Positions 34,122 through 45,592 of a stretch of DNA of 62,000 nt are shown piece by piece. Both the position numbers and the translations under genes were made by a program. Location: assembly GCA_015680685.1 (NCBI GenBank), contig MNCI01004199.1:25176-87175 (forward strand), written 5' to 3'. The notes beneath the pieces are model-generated. The model was not told the origin of the DNA and did no database searches. It saw nothing but the letters and a program-made list of their open reading frames with translations. Source of the stretch: Gnetum montanum (lineage: Eukaryota > Streptophyta > Gnetopsida > Gnetales > Gnetaceae). Position 1 is the first letter of the stretch; every line of letters begins with the position of its first letter.

Positions 34122-36245
34122 ATGTCTCTCCCACATTCAACCAATTTTCCTTATAACTACATCAATGGTGGGTTAAATCAACAACAAATGAGGGTTTATG
34201 ACCCCAAATACTCTATAATAGTGGAATGCAAGCAATCTCTTAGACTTAGGGGATAAAGTATTGGTTTCACAATGATAAATGAAGAACATTATAACTTCAT
34301 TTGTGCAAAGATCTAAGTGGGCATGCTAATCCCACAAGCAAATGTAGAAGCCAAGAGGGAATTTGAGCTCATCCATCATGATGGAAAGGAGTATATTCTC
34401 TTTCTTTATGGCCAAATATCTCTCAATGACATATATGCTAGCATCGTAGCCCTTCTCATTAAGGTTGATGAGGATCATCAAAAGGCTATGCCCGAGGGGT
34501 AATTAGGGAATGATGATGAATTCAAGGTGGAGTCTTAACCTAAAAACCTTGGGGGACCTTTCAACAAAGGATCCTCAATGCCACGGTGCACACCTCTACC
34601 TTCTTTGCCTCTTTCTCTAGACATGTCCCACTACTTTCATCCCCATCATACCCTACCATGTTCAGGCTTATGCTAACCATTATTGCACACCAAGCATAAT
34701 CAATGTCATAGCCAACCACCTTTCAGTTCTCCATACCCCTTGCTACCCAACCTAGGTTAGTTCAAACAATGACAATGGTAGTTACTACCATTAGCCCATG
34801 AACCAACCATGTGGGGCCCACCATGGGATCTCAGGAAACTTAGGAATCACACACTCTAACTTAACCATTCCCTTCTATATTATAACTCATAGTGAGGCTA
34901 AAATCCTTACAACAAATGTCCTAGCCATATTCACAAATCCCACAACTAATAGGGCCACCACAAGGCCTGGATCAAGCCTTCTAGATGATCTAGGACCTGA
35001 CCAAGGAGTTGAAGAGGCTTAAAGCCTCTACTTCATAAAGTATCAAGATTATGAATTTCTACTAGGATGATCCCATTAGTCTAGTAGTCCTATCCTTAAC
35101 ACTTCCTCTTGGGGTTCCTATTCTCCAATTTAGCAAGTATAATGAAGAAGGTGATTCTAATGCACACCTTATTATCTTTTGATCCAAGTGCTTACTCTTG
35201 TAGCCATGGCCTCATACCATGATGAGGATTTTCCTTACGTTCTTTACTAGGAAAGCACTTGATTGGTACATTGCCTTACCTAGAGGATCCATGTCCTCTC
35301 TAAAGGACTTGATAGTCCAATTTTCAACAACTTCAAGTATAACTTGAAGCTCAATACCATGCTTGACCAACTCATGAAGGTGAAGTAGGGACCCCTAGAA
35401 CCCATGTATAAATTCATTCAATGGTGGAATGGATTGCTAAATAAAATACCAGAATCCATTGTTGAGGGCCACCTCTTAGCCATACTTAAGGGGACAGTGA
35501 AAAAATTTATCAAGTCTAATCTCTACTACCTTGACCTATGCTCCCTTAGCCAAGCATTTTCCCAAACTAGGAATATAGAGGATGCTATGGAGGCTAGTCA
35601 TGATCTAACCTACATAGCATATAAAAATCAACCTACATGAAGAGACAAAAAAAAAGAATAAATAAAAAAATATGAACATAGAAACTATGACCAAAGAAGC
35701 AAAGACTAGAAACCAATGGCCAAAGATTAACCCACCCAAGGCCCCCATTAATGACTACAATAACCAACCATCAACCTCTAGGGCCACTGCATTGACAATA
35801 ACTAGCCCCAATTTTGAAGGAAATGAAATGTCCAAATACACTACACTACCATTAAAACCTTTAGAGTTTTTAGACCAACTTTTCAGAAGTGGGCATATTC
35901 AATACAAATAGATGTTTGAAGCTTTCCAAAAGAAGCATGATAGGCTATGTGAAATAGTCAAAATCCCCACTATCATAAATACTTCAAGTTAGATCACTTC
36001 TACCATTATCACCAACCACCATGTCATGACATAGACTTCTACCTCATGCTAAAGGATGACCTTCAAAGGATGATAGATAGGGAGGAGCTATTCTTAAATG
36101 TTTCCAACTTGGTCTAGCCACAAAATCAGTCAATACAGGTCTAGAAGAATCCATTGAATGCTAATGATAGCCCTTACATCATTTTAGCATTCATCATTGA
36201 TGACAATTGGAGACCCTCAAGAGAACTAGTTATGAGCCAAGTACT
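34122..36245 (+). pseudogene. T1 gag
   Basis: ATG at 34,122 (MSLPHSTNFPYNYINGG...), running with stops through HHDGKEYILFLYGQISLND. The gag core is near 35,280-35,640 (FNNFKYNLKLNTMLDQLMKV, EPMYKFIQWWNGLLNKIPES, EDAMEASHDL), and a Lys/Asn/Pro-rich tail follows. Several frame changes. M1 interrupts the tail at 36,251. Forms the particle in the family. Confidence 0.65.
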
Positions 36246-36250
36246 ACCTT
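36246..36250 (+). repeat. M1 target-site duplication, left copy
   Basis: ACCTT, perfectly repeated at 37,972-37,976. Confidence 0.9.
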
Positions 36251-36380
36251 TGTTGATACCAATACACCCATGCTTGCTTGGCATGGGGCCTTTGTTTATT
36301 TTTTTATTTTTAAAAAAGAATTAAAAAAAAGAAGAAAAAAAATAAAAAAAAAGATTGGTTACCCTAACCCTAAAATTAGC

Positions 36381-36388
36381 TATAAAAA
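36381..36388 (+). promoter_or_regulatory. M1 LTR TATA box with telo-box-like element
   Basis: TATAAAAA directly downstream of ACCCTAACCCTAAAA, resembling plant telo-box promoter elements; repeated in the 3' LTR with TATA at 37,304. Confidence 0.6.
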
Positions 36389-36543
36389 GCCATCAAGGTC
36401 ATGGAGTTGGAGGAGAGGCAGAGGAGAAGTCAGGCCAGGAAGCCCTAGCCCAACGAGGCCAGGGCCATGAAGCCTTGGACTGAACCTCCTCTTTCCCTGG
36501 GTGGTTGCCAATGGTTTCTCTTTCTTTATTTTTTTCCAGTAAT

Positions 36544-36725
36544 GGGCAATTTGGGCGGTTGGACGTCGGCAGATTTTCTTTTATTTTCTGAGCAATTTGG
36601 ATGGTTGGACGTCGATAGATTTTCTTTTATTTTCTGAGCAATTTGGATGGTTGGACGTCGATAGATTTTCTTTTATTTTTTGAGCAATTTGGGCGGTTGG
36701 ACGTCAGCAGATTTTATTTTATTTT
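36544..36725 (+). repeat. 46-bp tandem units in M1 LTR
   Basis: Unit pattern GAGCAATTTGGGCGGTTGGA followed by CGTCGGCAGATTTT and a T-rich tail. Four copies here, three in the 3' LTR (about 37,463-37,600), which accounts for nearly all of the 49-bp LTR length difference. Confidence 0.85.
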
Positions 36726-37098
36726 TAGCAGATGGCATGTGGTTCCTTCTATCTTTTTTTATTTCAGCAAATGGCAAGTGGTGGTGGTGGTGGATTTATA
36801 TTTATGCAGTTGGCGGTTCGCAGGGCATTGGTGATGTTTGATCGTAGCTACACATGATTCTTGCGGCAACACAACCATGCATCTTGTCGATGGTTCCTGT
36901 TTCTCTCTCCTTTAGTTTTTCTTTTCATGCTTTATTTCTCTCTATGTTTTCTCTCTCTCTCTCTATCACTTGGTCACATGGCTCTCTCCAGCTGAGATTA
37001 TTCCTGGGTTTCTGTATCCATATGGGAGGCGCCCTAGGCAATTGTCTCCTCAAACGAGTTTTTCTGGTGTTAGCATGACCAAAATTTATGCATCAACA

Positions 37099-37172
37099 CC
37101 TTTTTGGTGCTAGAAGGAGGGCTTGGCTTGACCATTTTTTTTTACTCTTTTCGTTTTCAATTGGGGGCTAAG
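37099..37172 (+). other. M1 interior (74 bp): primer site and polypurine tract
   Basis: TTTTTGGTGCTAGAAGGAGG close behind the LTR, then T-rich DNA, and CAATTGGGGGCTAAG just before the 3' LTR. Nothing else would fit. Confidence 0.85.
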
Positions 37173-37971
37173 TGTTGATACCAACACGCCCATGCTTGCT
37201 TGGGATGGGGCCTTTGTTTATTTTTTTATTTTTAAAAAAGAATTAAAAAAAAAGAAGAAAAAAATTAAAAAAAAAGATTGGTTACCCTAACCCTAAAATT
37301 AGCTATAAAAAGCCATCAAGGTCATGGAGTTGGAGGAGAGGCAGAGGAGAAGTCAGGCCAGGAAGCCCTAGCCCAACGAGGCTAGGGCCATGAAGCCATG
37401 GACTGAACCTCCTCTCTCCCTGGATGGTTGCCAATGGTTTCTCTTTCTTTCTTTTTTTCCAGTAATGGGCAATTTGGGCGGTTGGACGTCGGCAAATTTT
37501 TATTTTCTGAGCAATTTGGGCGGTTGGACGTCGGCAGATTTTCTTTTATTTTCTGAGCAATTTGGGCGGTTGGACGTCAGCAAATTTTATTTTATTTTTA
37601 GCAGATGGCATGTGGTTCTTTCTATCTTCTTTTATTTCAGCAAATGGCAAGTGGTGGTGGTGGTGGATTTATATTTATGCAGTTGGCGGTTCGCAGGGCA
37701 TTGGTGATGTTTGATCGTAGCTACACATGATTCTTGCGGCAACACAACCATGCATCTTGTCGATGGTTCCTGTTTCTCTCTCCTTTAGTTTTTCTTTTCA
37801 TGCTTTATTTCTCTCTATGTTTTCTCTCTCTCTCTCTATCACTTGGTCACATGGCTCTCTCCAGCTGAGATTATTCCTGGGTTTCTGTATCCATATGGGA
37901 GGCGCCCTAGGCAATTGTCTCCTCAAACGAGTTTTTCCGGTGTTAGCATGACCAAAATTTATGCATCAACA
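37173..37971 (+). repeat. M1 3' LTR
   Basis: 799 bp partner of the 5' LTR, starting TGTTGATACC and ending GCATCAACA. Confidence 0.92.
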
Positions 37972-37976
37972 ACCTT

Positions 37977-39310
37977 ATGATGAAATGACTTCTTCTACTT
38001 TCACCAACTCAAGATCCTCCTTTGTAATAAGAATACCATCACAAGCACCTATGAGGGATCCTTTTATTATCAAGATGCCTTAGCCTAACACAACCCAACC
38101 AGCCGTAGCCCAAGCAACTACACAATGACATCTTGTGATGGCTAATGCTACCACCTATTCCTCATAAGTAATAGCTGACAACTAGAAAATCCTAACCAAG
38201 AAAGGGAAGAAGAATAAGAAAAAGCCCAATAAAAAGGATGAGAGGATGACAAAGGCATGAAAGGAAGTGGGTTCACTAAAGCCCACTCCCATATCAGTTG
38301 TACCAATGACCTCCTCTACCAATCTTCTTCAACCAACAAGCCATAGGAGGACACCAAAGTGCATAACCAAAATGACAAGGAAAAGCCCCAACAATAACTA
38401 CAACCTAAAGCCAAAGTTCACATTTTGGGGTACATGGAGAAAGTAAAGCACAACCAAGATGACAAACCCACAACCAAAGATAAAAACTTCCTCAATGCGA
38501 TGAACTAGCTCAAACAAAAGAATAAAATCCTAAGCTTGTATGACTTGATCATGAATTCTACCATACATTATGAGGCATTAGTCAAAATTTTTACTTTCAT
38601 CCCCATTAGTGAGGACATCCCCACTAATGAGGAATCCATCCATGCAATGATGGTTTGTCCCTCACTAAAGAAGGAGATGTCAACATTCCTAGTTTTTTGT
38701 GATAGCAAAATCAAGGTTAATTCCCAAAATGATGAACTAACTAGAGATCCTCTATTTATAACCATACATGTAGGGTAGTTTAAAGTGCATCAAGTGCATG
38801 TTGATGATGGATCTATAACCAATGTCATCCCATGCATCGTTGTTGAATGCCTCAGCCTAACTGAGAAAATACAACCTACATTAACAACTTCCCTTAAGTC
38901 TTTTAACAAATCAAGTAATTCCCCACAATTACAAATTTCTTGGTGGTGGAGGAAATACCAGGGTTCAACCTTATCCTAGAAAACTATGGTTGGATCAATT
39001 ACTAGTTGTGTCCTCACCCATCCAATAATAAATTCATCTTCCTTATGAGGGAGGTAAAATCATCACCCAAGATGATAGCGTAGTTTCACTAGCTATCAAC
39101 AATGTGAACATAGAGCAGGGTCTAAAGTGGAGCTTCGAGAGATGTGTTATGGGATCAACATTGTTTTAACATCAGTGAAGGTGATGGTGAGTAAAAACTT
39201 ATGCAAAGTAGACCCTACTAATTCCCTAATCTTTCAAAGATTAGGAAAAATTTTCACAAGTGAACTACACATTAACTTCCCATACCCTTATAACTAGATG
39301 CACCAATAGA
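37977..39310 (+). pseudogene. T1 gag tail and aspartic protease
   Basis: Lys/Asn-rich tail, then the protease: PLFITIHVG-FKVHQVHVDDGSITNVIP with the DDGS catalytic triplet region at 38,800-38,814. In a shifted frame it continues FLVVEEIPGFNLILENYGWI and NNKFIFLMREVKSS, the equivalent of the GRPW block. Then ELHINFPYPYN near 39,260. A donor-like ATG/GTGAGTAA lies at 39,187. Coding signal fades by about 39.3 kb; the RT resumes only at 49.63 kb. Confidence 0.65.
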
Positions 39311-39467
39311 CATGTACTTTGTTTTAATTCTTTATGGATGTAGCCTAATTTTCTAATTTCATTTGCATTTTTACTTATTTTCTTTTAATCATGTTATGAG
39401 CAAGTTGAAAGCCTTAAAAAATTTTAAAACGTAAAATTGTAAAAAAAAATATAAGTTTCTTTTTCAT

Positions 39468-39810
39468 CATGGCCCGCCATGGCCTTAAATTGGCAAAGAT
39501 AATCACACAACATGATCCATTATGGCCTTAAACTAGCATCACAAGCCACTATGGCCTTAAAATGGCATCATAGCCCACTAAGACTCTAAACTAGCATCAC
39601 AATCTGCTAAGACTCTAAACTAGCATCACAATCCACTATGACTCTAGACTAGCATCATAATCTACTAAGACTTTTAAACTAGCATCATAGTTTGCTAAGA
39701 CTCTAAATTGGCATCATAGTCCACTAAGGCTTTAAACTAGCAATATGGCCCATCATGGCCTTAAATTAGCAACAAAATATAACCTATGCCCATCATGGCC
39801 TAAAACTAGC
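39468..39810 (+). repeat. 29-bp minisatellite in T1, main block
   Basis: About ten diverged copies of a 29-bp unit such as CCACTAAGACTCTAAACTAG + CATCACAAT. Shorter blocks of the same unit occur at 49,361-49,447 and 53,208-53,266. Near its end is an (ATT)n run (39,817-39,840). Confidence 0.8.
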
Positions 39811-39816
39811 AAACAT

Positions 39817-39840
39817 ATTTATTATTATTATTATTATTAT
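39817..39840 (+). repeat. (ATT)n microsatellite
   Basis: ATT repeated about eight times; an (AAT)n run follows at 40,021-40,035. Confidence 0.9.
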
Positions 39841-40193
39841 ACTTCTTTTTTGTTTAAGCGATTATCGCATCAATTGGCCATTCAATGTCATAACCAAAAT
39901 GTCAACCTAGCCATTCACAACATTTACAATGTTTAATACAACAATATATATAGCCAAAAATAAAACTAACATTTTAAATTTAAATTTAAAGTATCCACAT
40001 TGTATTGAAAAAATATCAAATAATAATAATAATAACCATAATCTTAGCTAACAACAGCCATGAATAGTAAAAAATGTATATATATAGCCAACATGCTAGA
40101 CTATGCTAATGGAGGCTACTGATGGGTGTTTGGAGGAGAAAGTGGTGGGTCATTTCCACCCTCCCCGTTGAGACCACCAATGTCTCTTGAGGC

Positions 40194-40282
40194 CTAAAAT
40201 ACAACAACACATAACCAGTTAGTAACTAATAGCCAAAACCATAAATAAAAACTAAAAATGTAAAACATAAAATATATCAAAC
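40194..40282 (-). other. Intron 7 of T1 antisense gene
   Basis: Minus strand AG/GTTTGATATA to TTGTATTTTAG/GCC, 89 bp, T-rich. Confidence 0.6.
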
Positions 40283-41103
40283 CTATGGGGATTCTGACTC
40301 CATAACTTCTAAGCATAGATGTGAAAGGCCTTTCTCCAAATGATGAAGGATTTAGTCCTCCATCATGTTAACATAGTCAACATCTCCAAGATCAACTCCA
40401 AAAAGGATTTCAGTCCTATCTATCATAGTCCAAGTAAGTGGCTTTCAGGTAATAGCAGCTATAGAGATGTTGCCTATAATAGTGATAATCTGAGTATTAG
40501 GGGATTTCTTCACCATGAGTACTCTTAGAAAGTTGATAAGCACTCTCCACCTCAATCCCCTAGATGAATAACTCTCTCTTGCACTATTCAACCAACTCCT
40601 CTTTGACCCACTTGAGGTAGGCCCCATGAACCACCTTGTATTATCACTTGTGGGCCTTTTATTTCTTACCCCACTCTAGGACCCAAGCGTAGTGATCTTT
40701 CTAGTCCTCAACCTTTTCGGAGATGAGGTCCATTTGCATTTGTTGTTCTACAAGCTACTATAAGATTACTACTTTGTCCTAAATGGTGTGCCAATATTAG
40801 GCCCATGTGATCTCCTTAGTCCATAATTTGCTTGAGTTAATGACATGGGCTTCTACAAAGGCCTTGCAGTCTTAGAGATCTCTAATCATCTACTCCTATC
40901 ATTGAGTCTTCTCCCTTAAGGCTACAACTTCCTTAAATAGGAATTTGTTGGACCTCTCTAGCTTCCATGAAGTTTTTGCACATAACATTACTAGATTAGT
41001 AGTAGCCTTGTATAACTTACAGGATACACTAGATACATCAAAGGGAAGTTTAGCCAAGACGTCAATCTCCATGTCACTCTAGAGTCCCACTTCATAGAAG
41101 ACA

Positions 41104-41217
41104 CTACACAAGCATGAAATACAACCATAGAAATAATGTACAATCTAAGATAGCCATAACACAGGCATAGCCTATAACATATCCAAACAACTAAGGCACA
41201 TAAAATGAAGTCCTTAC
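41104..41217 (-). other. Intron 6 of T1 antisense gene
   Basis: Minus strand ATAG/GTAAGGACTT to ATGCTTGTGTAG/TG, 114 bp. Confidence 0.65.
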
Positions 41218-41629
41218 CTATCTTGGATGCAACCTATTGCAATCAATCGATGATGTCCTTAGTCATCCCATGTGTGAACTCGACCTTGTTTAAAGTCTCT
41301 ACCCATGATTTCACATAAAACTTAGGGATAGGGGCTTGCAATAGTGGCTTAGGAACTACTACAAGCATAACAATCATTGAAGGGTTAGAATGATATTAAA
41401 AAATAATACATAATAAAAGTGTTAAGGCATGGGAAAACATGGCTCTTCCTCCTCTTCCTTTGGAATTATGATGGTGTATGTACCTAGCACTGCCTCACTA
41501 AAAAATTTATTTAGATTGTTTCTGTCTACATTGAAAAACCATTTAACCTCAAGTTGCTTTAGGAGTGCCTCTTCTACATGCCTTTGTTCCACCTTGTGGT
41601 AGCTTGGGCTACCATAACCTAACTTTTTT

Positions 41630-41726
41630 CTACAACCATAGCACACAAAAAATTGGTTAACACACAAAACCATCACATAGCCATAAATGTTAAAACATAA
41701 AATAACAAAACTTAAACAAAGCATAC
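41630..41726 (-). other. Intron 4 of T1 antisense gene
   Basis: Minus strand CATAG/GTATGCTTTG to ATGGTTGTAG/AA, 97 bp. Confidence 0.65.
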
Positions 41727-42739
41727 CTATGAATACCTACTATGATGGCTTAAGCTTAAAATTAAGCTTCTTTGTAGCAAGTTAGTCTAATGTCACAGGT
41801 ACTTCCTACATAGGCCTCTTAAATTTTTCTCTAGTTGCCCCTATGTCCTCCCTATGTAGTCTTTTAACCTCTAGGATACTTGCTGGGAACATGAGAGGCT
41901 CCTCATCATTTTTGCTATTAGGGGATTCACACTACCTAACATCAATATTCTTGGTGATAATGGACAATGTATCGTCCATCTCCTTTGGTGTGTTGTAGGC
42001 CTACATCTTTGGATAAATGTGCTTTATTCAAGGCTTAGAAAGTTGACTTGGGTCATGTGGAACTCATTTTCCATTCCTAGAAACCACTAGAAATTCCAAA
42101 AATATCTTCAAATAACCCATAAAAAATGCAAGATGCATGTGAATTATTGCTAAGGTATCTACATGGAGTCTAAGGATCTCCTCATAAGGCCCAATAGCCA
42201 AAGTAGCCACCTAGTTGAAACTAGTGGCATCCATCAGATCCTTCTTAAAGGTCCACCCTACACAATGCCAATCAACTTCTTTTGCAATAATAGTTTGGGA
42301 AATACACAAGACCTGAATAAAGGATATTATTCCTTTACATTAAGGTTCATGTAGCTATCAATGGAAATTTTGGAGTGGCCCATGTTGGCAACAAGCCACT
42401 CCAAAACTTCCTCACAATGGCCTAATACCAAACAAGTTGCAAAGAGGCCATCATCAATGTCCATGTTAACCTTCACACCTGAAATGGTGGTGCTAAAATG
42501 ATTATCCTTTCCATTAAAGAAGTCAATGATGTGAAGCATCTCCATAGTAGGAATTAAAGGGATAGGTGCCATAAATATATCAAGCAAACTTGCATGCTAG
42601 ATGTTTGCTTGAATGTACCTAGGCACCTATCCTCTTAGCCAATCTTGTGTTGATATTACCTTAGCAAACTTTAGGATGAGGGTGTCCTCATGATGTGCTC
42701 TTGAAAGTAGTATGGTAACATTAGTAGAGGTGGAACGTC

Positions 42740-42845
42740 CTATAAGGAAACAACCAAAGTTTAGAATCAACAACTAGTCAAAGCAATAGAACAGTTAGAG
42801 TTTTCATAACCATAAAATAGTAGAAGTTATAGCCTTTATATTTAC
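42740..42845 (-). other. Intron 3 of T1 antisense gene
   Basis: Minus strand GAAAG/GTAAATATAA to TTTCCTTATAG/GA, 106 bp. Confidence 0.65.
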
Positions 42846-43125
42846 CTTTCTTCTTCTTATTTGGTGTGGTTTAAGAAAAGGTCCTAGATGTAAGGGTTTG
42901 ATCCATGGAGTTAATAGAGTCTACCCACTAGTTGTGTATCATCCCATCATCCTTACACTTCTTGTATACAAGGTTGAACCTTGTAGTGTATGCATCAAAA
43001 TCCCCTTTTAACTTTTGATACACAATAGTTCTAATCTGAGGGCCCTTAGTGAATTCATCAAGGGTAGTTTGAGCCATTGCAAAGGTTTGATCATTAATGA
43101 TCAAGCCTTCATCATTGACTTGGTA

Positions 43126-43215
43126 CTTGCAAAAAGTTCATAAAATCAACAAAGTTAGGAAGAGTAGCTAATAAAGACAACAAAACCATAAAAATACTAT
43201 AACAACTATGCTTAC
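43126..43215 (-). other. Intron 2 of T1 antisense gene
   Basis: Minus strand CTAGT/GTAAGCATAG to CTTTTTGCAAG/TA, 90 bp. Confidence 0.55.
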
Positions 43216-43659
43216 ACTAGTAGACGATACACAATGCTGAGTGAGTTTTGGAATAATGTGTGGGCTTTATGCACCACCATTAGAGTATTGTTAGCATTGT
43301 ACTAGCTATACTCTAGCATCACCTACATCTCCATAAGGTGATGTGGGCTAATGGCATCTCCTATTTCCCCTACTATCCTAGGAGGCAGATTATCAATAAT
43401 AAACTTGATAATCAAGTTGAATTCCCAATGCAACAATGTCTTCACAATAGCCCTAGCCACATCTATAGACAAGTGTGACCATAGCATCACACTGAAATTC
43501 TACAAGACGTAGACAAGAAATTCCCTTACCCTAGGCCAGAAACACAATGAAATCTTTCCCAAGGGCATGTTAGGAAATGGGAATTTGTCCTGGGGTGGCC
43601 AATATAGCATAGAATGTCTACCAGCTCCATCATGATAAGGATGGGCTTCAAGTAGACCT

Positions 43660-45190
43660 TGCATGAGGCAAAGTAAAAGCATTATGACCAATTAAAATTT
43701 CTTAACTTTGAAAAACCATCCTAGTCAAAGGTAAAATCAACTTGTGTAAAAAGCTCTAAGGTGTTTATCTAAGTTGACTTGATAAATTCCACAAAAATCA
43801 TTATTACAACTTTTTATAGTCTTTTACTTCGTAGTCAAAACCTTATAGCTAAGACTAAGACTTAGTTTAAGCCATGCATAAATTGAGAAAAAAGAATTAA
43901 AAATTAGAAGAAAAAGCATATATCCATAGTAAAAAGCTTTTTGAAATTAGTAAAATCTTTTACTTTTCTTAAAACCAAATTTAAAACATGATTTTGACAA
44001 GAATAAACTACACCTATCAATTGCTTCCATCCCCAAATGAGTAAAGTGCTAAAACCATGATATAGTTGTAACCAAGAATATAGAAAAAATTATTCTAAGC
44101 CTTGATTTCAATGATTCCACCACCAAAGAAATCCTAACATAAAAATATTTCTAGCCATAACCATCACAACCAAAAAAACATAACCATTTTTTCATAAGAC
44201 ATAGACAAAGCTAGCAAAAATTGTAGCTGTCACCATGAATCCCCTTTTGTGCAAAGTTGGTAAAACATTTTCTGAAAATTCATTTGAGCTCCAAATGGAG
44301 TGATTCTACCACTATTTGAAAGCTTAAATCAATTTCTACGTACCCACACATAATAAAAATTCAAAGGCATTACCATTTGTGCAAACACGTTCATCAATTT
44401 GGATAAAAATCTAAGAATCACACAAATTCCCTTTTAACATAGGCTTAAATAAAAAATTCATTAAATTTTTTTAAGTCCAATTGGAATGATTCCACCTCTG
44501 TTGGAAAACTGAAGTCAAAACCTACCCAAACATAACAAGAAAATAGCCTAAACCCAAGTTGTTTGCTTAGAAAAACTATGTGAACTTACATGGAAATCTA
44601 AAAGTGACATAAAAAAAACCTAACTGCATGACCTTAGGATAATAGCCATAACTTAATCTTTTCAAAGCCAAATCCAAAAATACATCAACCATTGAAAATT
44701 TCAAACATAGGGCTACAAACCCATTTCTTAAGAAAATATACAAAACATTGTTTTCTTTTTTTCATGTTAAAAGCTAAAAAGCTAAAACCCAACTTAACAT
44801 AGCCATAAAAACATAGCAAAAATGGAAAAAATAACTAATATCAATTTGAAAACACATCAAAATAATGTGGTAGGATTTTATTAGAATTTAATTTTAACAA
44901 ATTTTTCTACCTAGATCTAAGAAAAATGGCCATACCCCCAAATTTTGAGAAAAAATCTTTAAAATAGCAAGCCCAATTTCAAAAATCAAATCTACCAAGA
45001 CCAAAACAATGAAATGACCATATATTTGCATAGAAAAGGAAAAAAATAAGAGGTGGGATTTCATTAAAATTTCATTTTACCCCCTCTATAAGTGTAGATC
45101 TAAGAAAAATTTCCCTAAAAATGGTAGGAAAAACACAAAAAACATGAAAAATAGGTAGAAATGAAAACAAAAATGGGTAGAACTGCCTAC
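43660..45190 (-). other. Intron 1 of T1 antisense gene (long, AT-rich)
   Basis: Donor AAG/GTAGGCAG at 45,190; the acceptor is probably at about 43,658. Between them there is only A/T-rich, ORF-free sequence. Confidence 0.45.
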
Positions 45191-45592
45191 CTTAGAGTGG
45201 TAACAAATGAAGCTTGGATTCATATGGGCATAGGTAGCCTTGATAGATCCCTCACTCATTCATCCACCTTTTGAATCTTGGAATTTCGACTCTTTTCTCC
45301 ATGTTGCTTTGGCACCATGGTAGGCTCAATGCTAAGATTTGCTAGAATTTGAGAGGAATGGGAGATCAATGCTAGTTGTAAGGAAGATGCAAGGCTTCCA
45401 TGCTAAGGATAAGTTGTTTCTACCATAAAATTCTCTACCAGAGATCTCGTCTAATGTGTTTTTTGCAAGCATATGAATTGTGATCGAAAACTTGCAAAAT
45501 TTAACAATACAAACTACATCTTAATCTAAAATCCCACATTTAAACCCTAGCTACCAATTCAATGCACCATAACTTGAAGTGCACTAACGTGT

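Larger units (their letters stand above)
36251..37098 (+). repeat. M1 5' LTR
   Basis: TGTTGATACC...GCATCAACA. Contains A-rich DNA, two telomere-like CCCTAA units, TATAAAAA at 36,381-36,388, four copies of a 46-bp unit (about 36,544-36,725) and a CT-rich run near 36,947-36,966. Confidence 0.92.
36251..37971 (+). mobile_element. M1: miniature LTR retrotransposon in T1 gag
   Basis: 1,721 bp with two nearly identical LTRs (848 and 799 bp), only 74 bp between them, and a perfect ACCTT duplication outside. The interior is just a primer site, a short T-rich piece and a polypurine tract. No coding capacity; the open frames inside are LTR sequence repeated twice. The LTRs keep CpGs (GACGTCGGC) and show few differences, making M1 the youngest insertion here. 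Ends TGTTGA...TCAACA. It must be mobilised in trans; sharing its primer site with T1 suggests a Tat-type helper. Confidence 0.92.
40116..45318 (-). pseudogene. T1 antisense spliced pseudogene (about 8 exons)
   Basis: Minus-strand gene. ATG 45,318 (MVPKQHGEKSRN...), stop TAG 40,116. Probable exons: 45,318-45,191; about 43,657-43,216; 43,125-42,846; 42,739-41,727; 41,629-about 41,440; 41,358-41,218; 41,103-40,283; 40,193-40,116. Introns 2, 3, 4, 6 and 7 are 89-114 bp with plain GT-AG ends; intron 1 is about 1.5 kb; intron 5 has a weak donor. Exon text includes VREFLVYVL, LPPRIVGEIGDAISPHHLME, SMEMLHIIDFFNGKD-like and EEVLEWLVANMGHSKISID, and a coiled-coil-like exon 7 (FMEARESNKFLFKEVVALRE). I do not recognise the family. 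Exons carry TGA/TAG stops fitting CGA and CAG decay. It is unlike any gag-pol part; it could be an element accessory gene or a captured host gene. Confidence 0.6.

Noticed and set aside
36643-37951. Duplicated plus-strand frames of 63-105 codons
   Set aside because: They repeat because they lie in the two M1 LTRs; composition is tandem repeats and CT runs.
39468-39810. Regular 29-bp repeats resembling a CRISPR array
   Set aside because: Units are head-to-tail with no unique spacers, in a plant retroelement.
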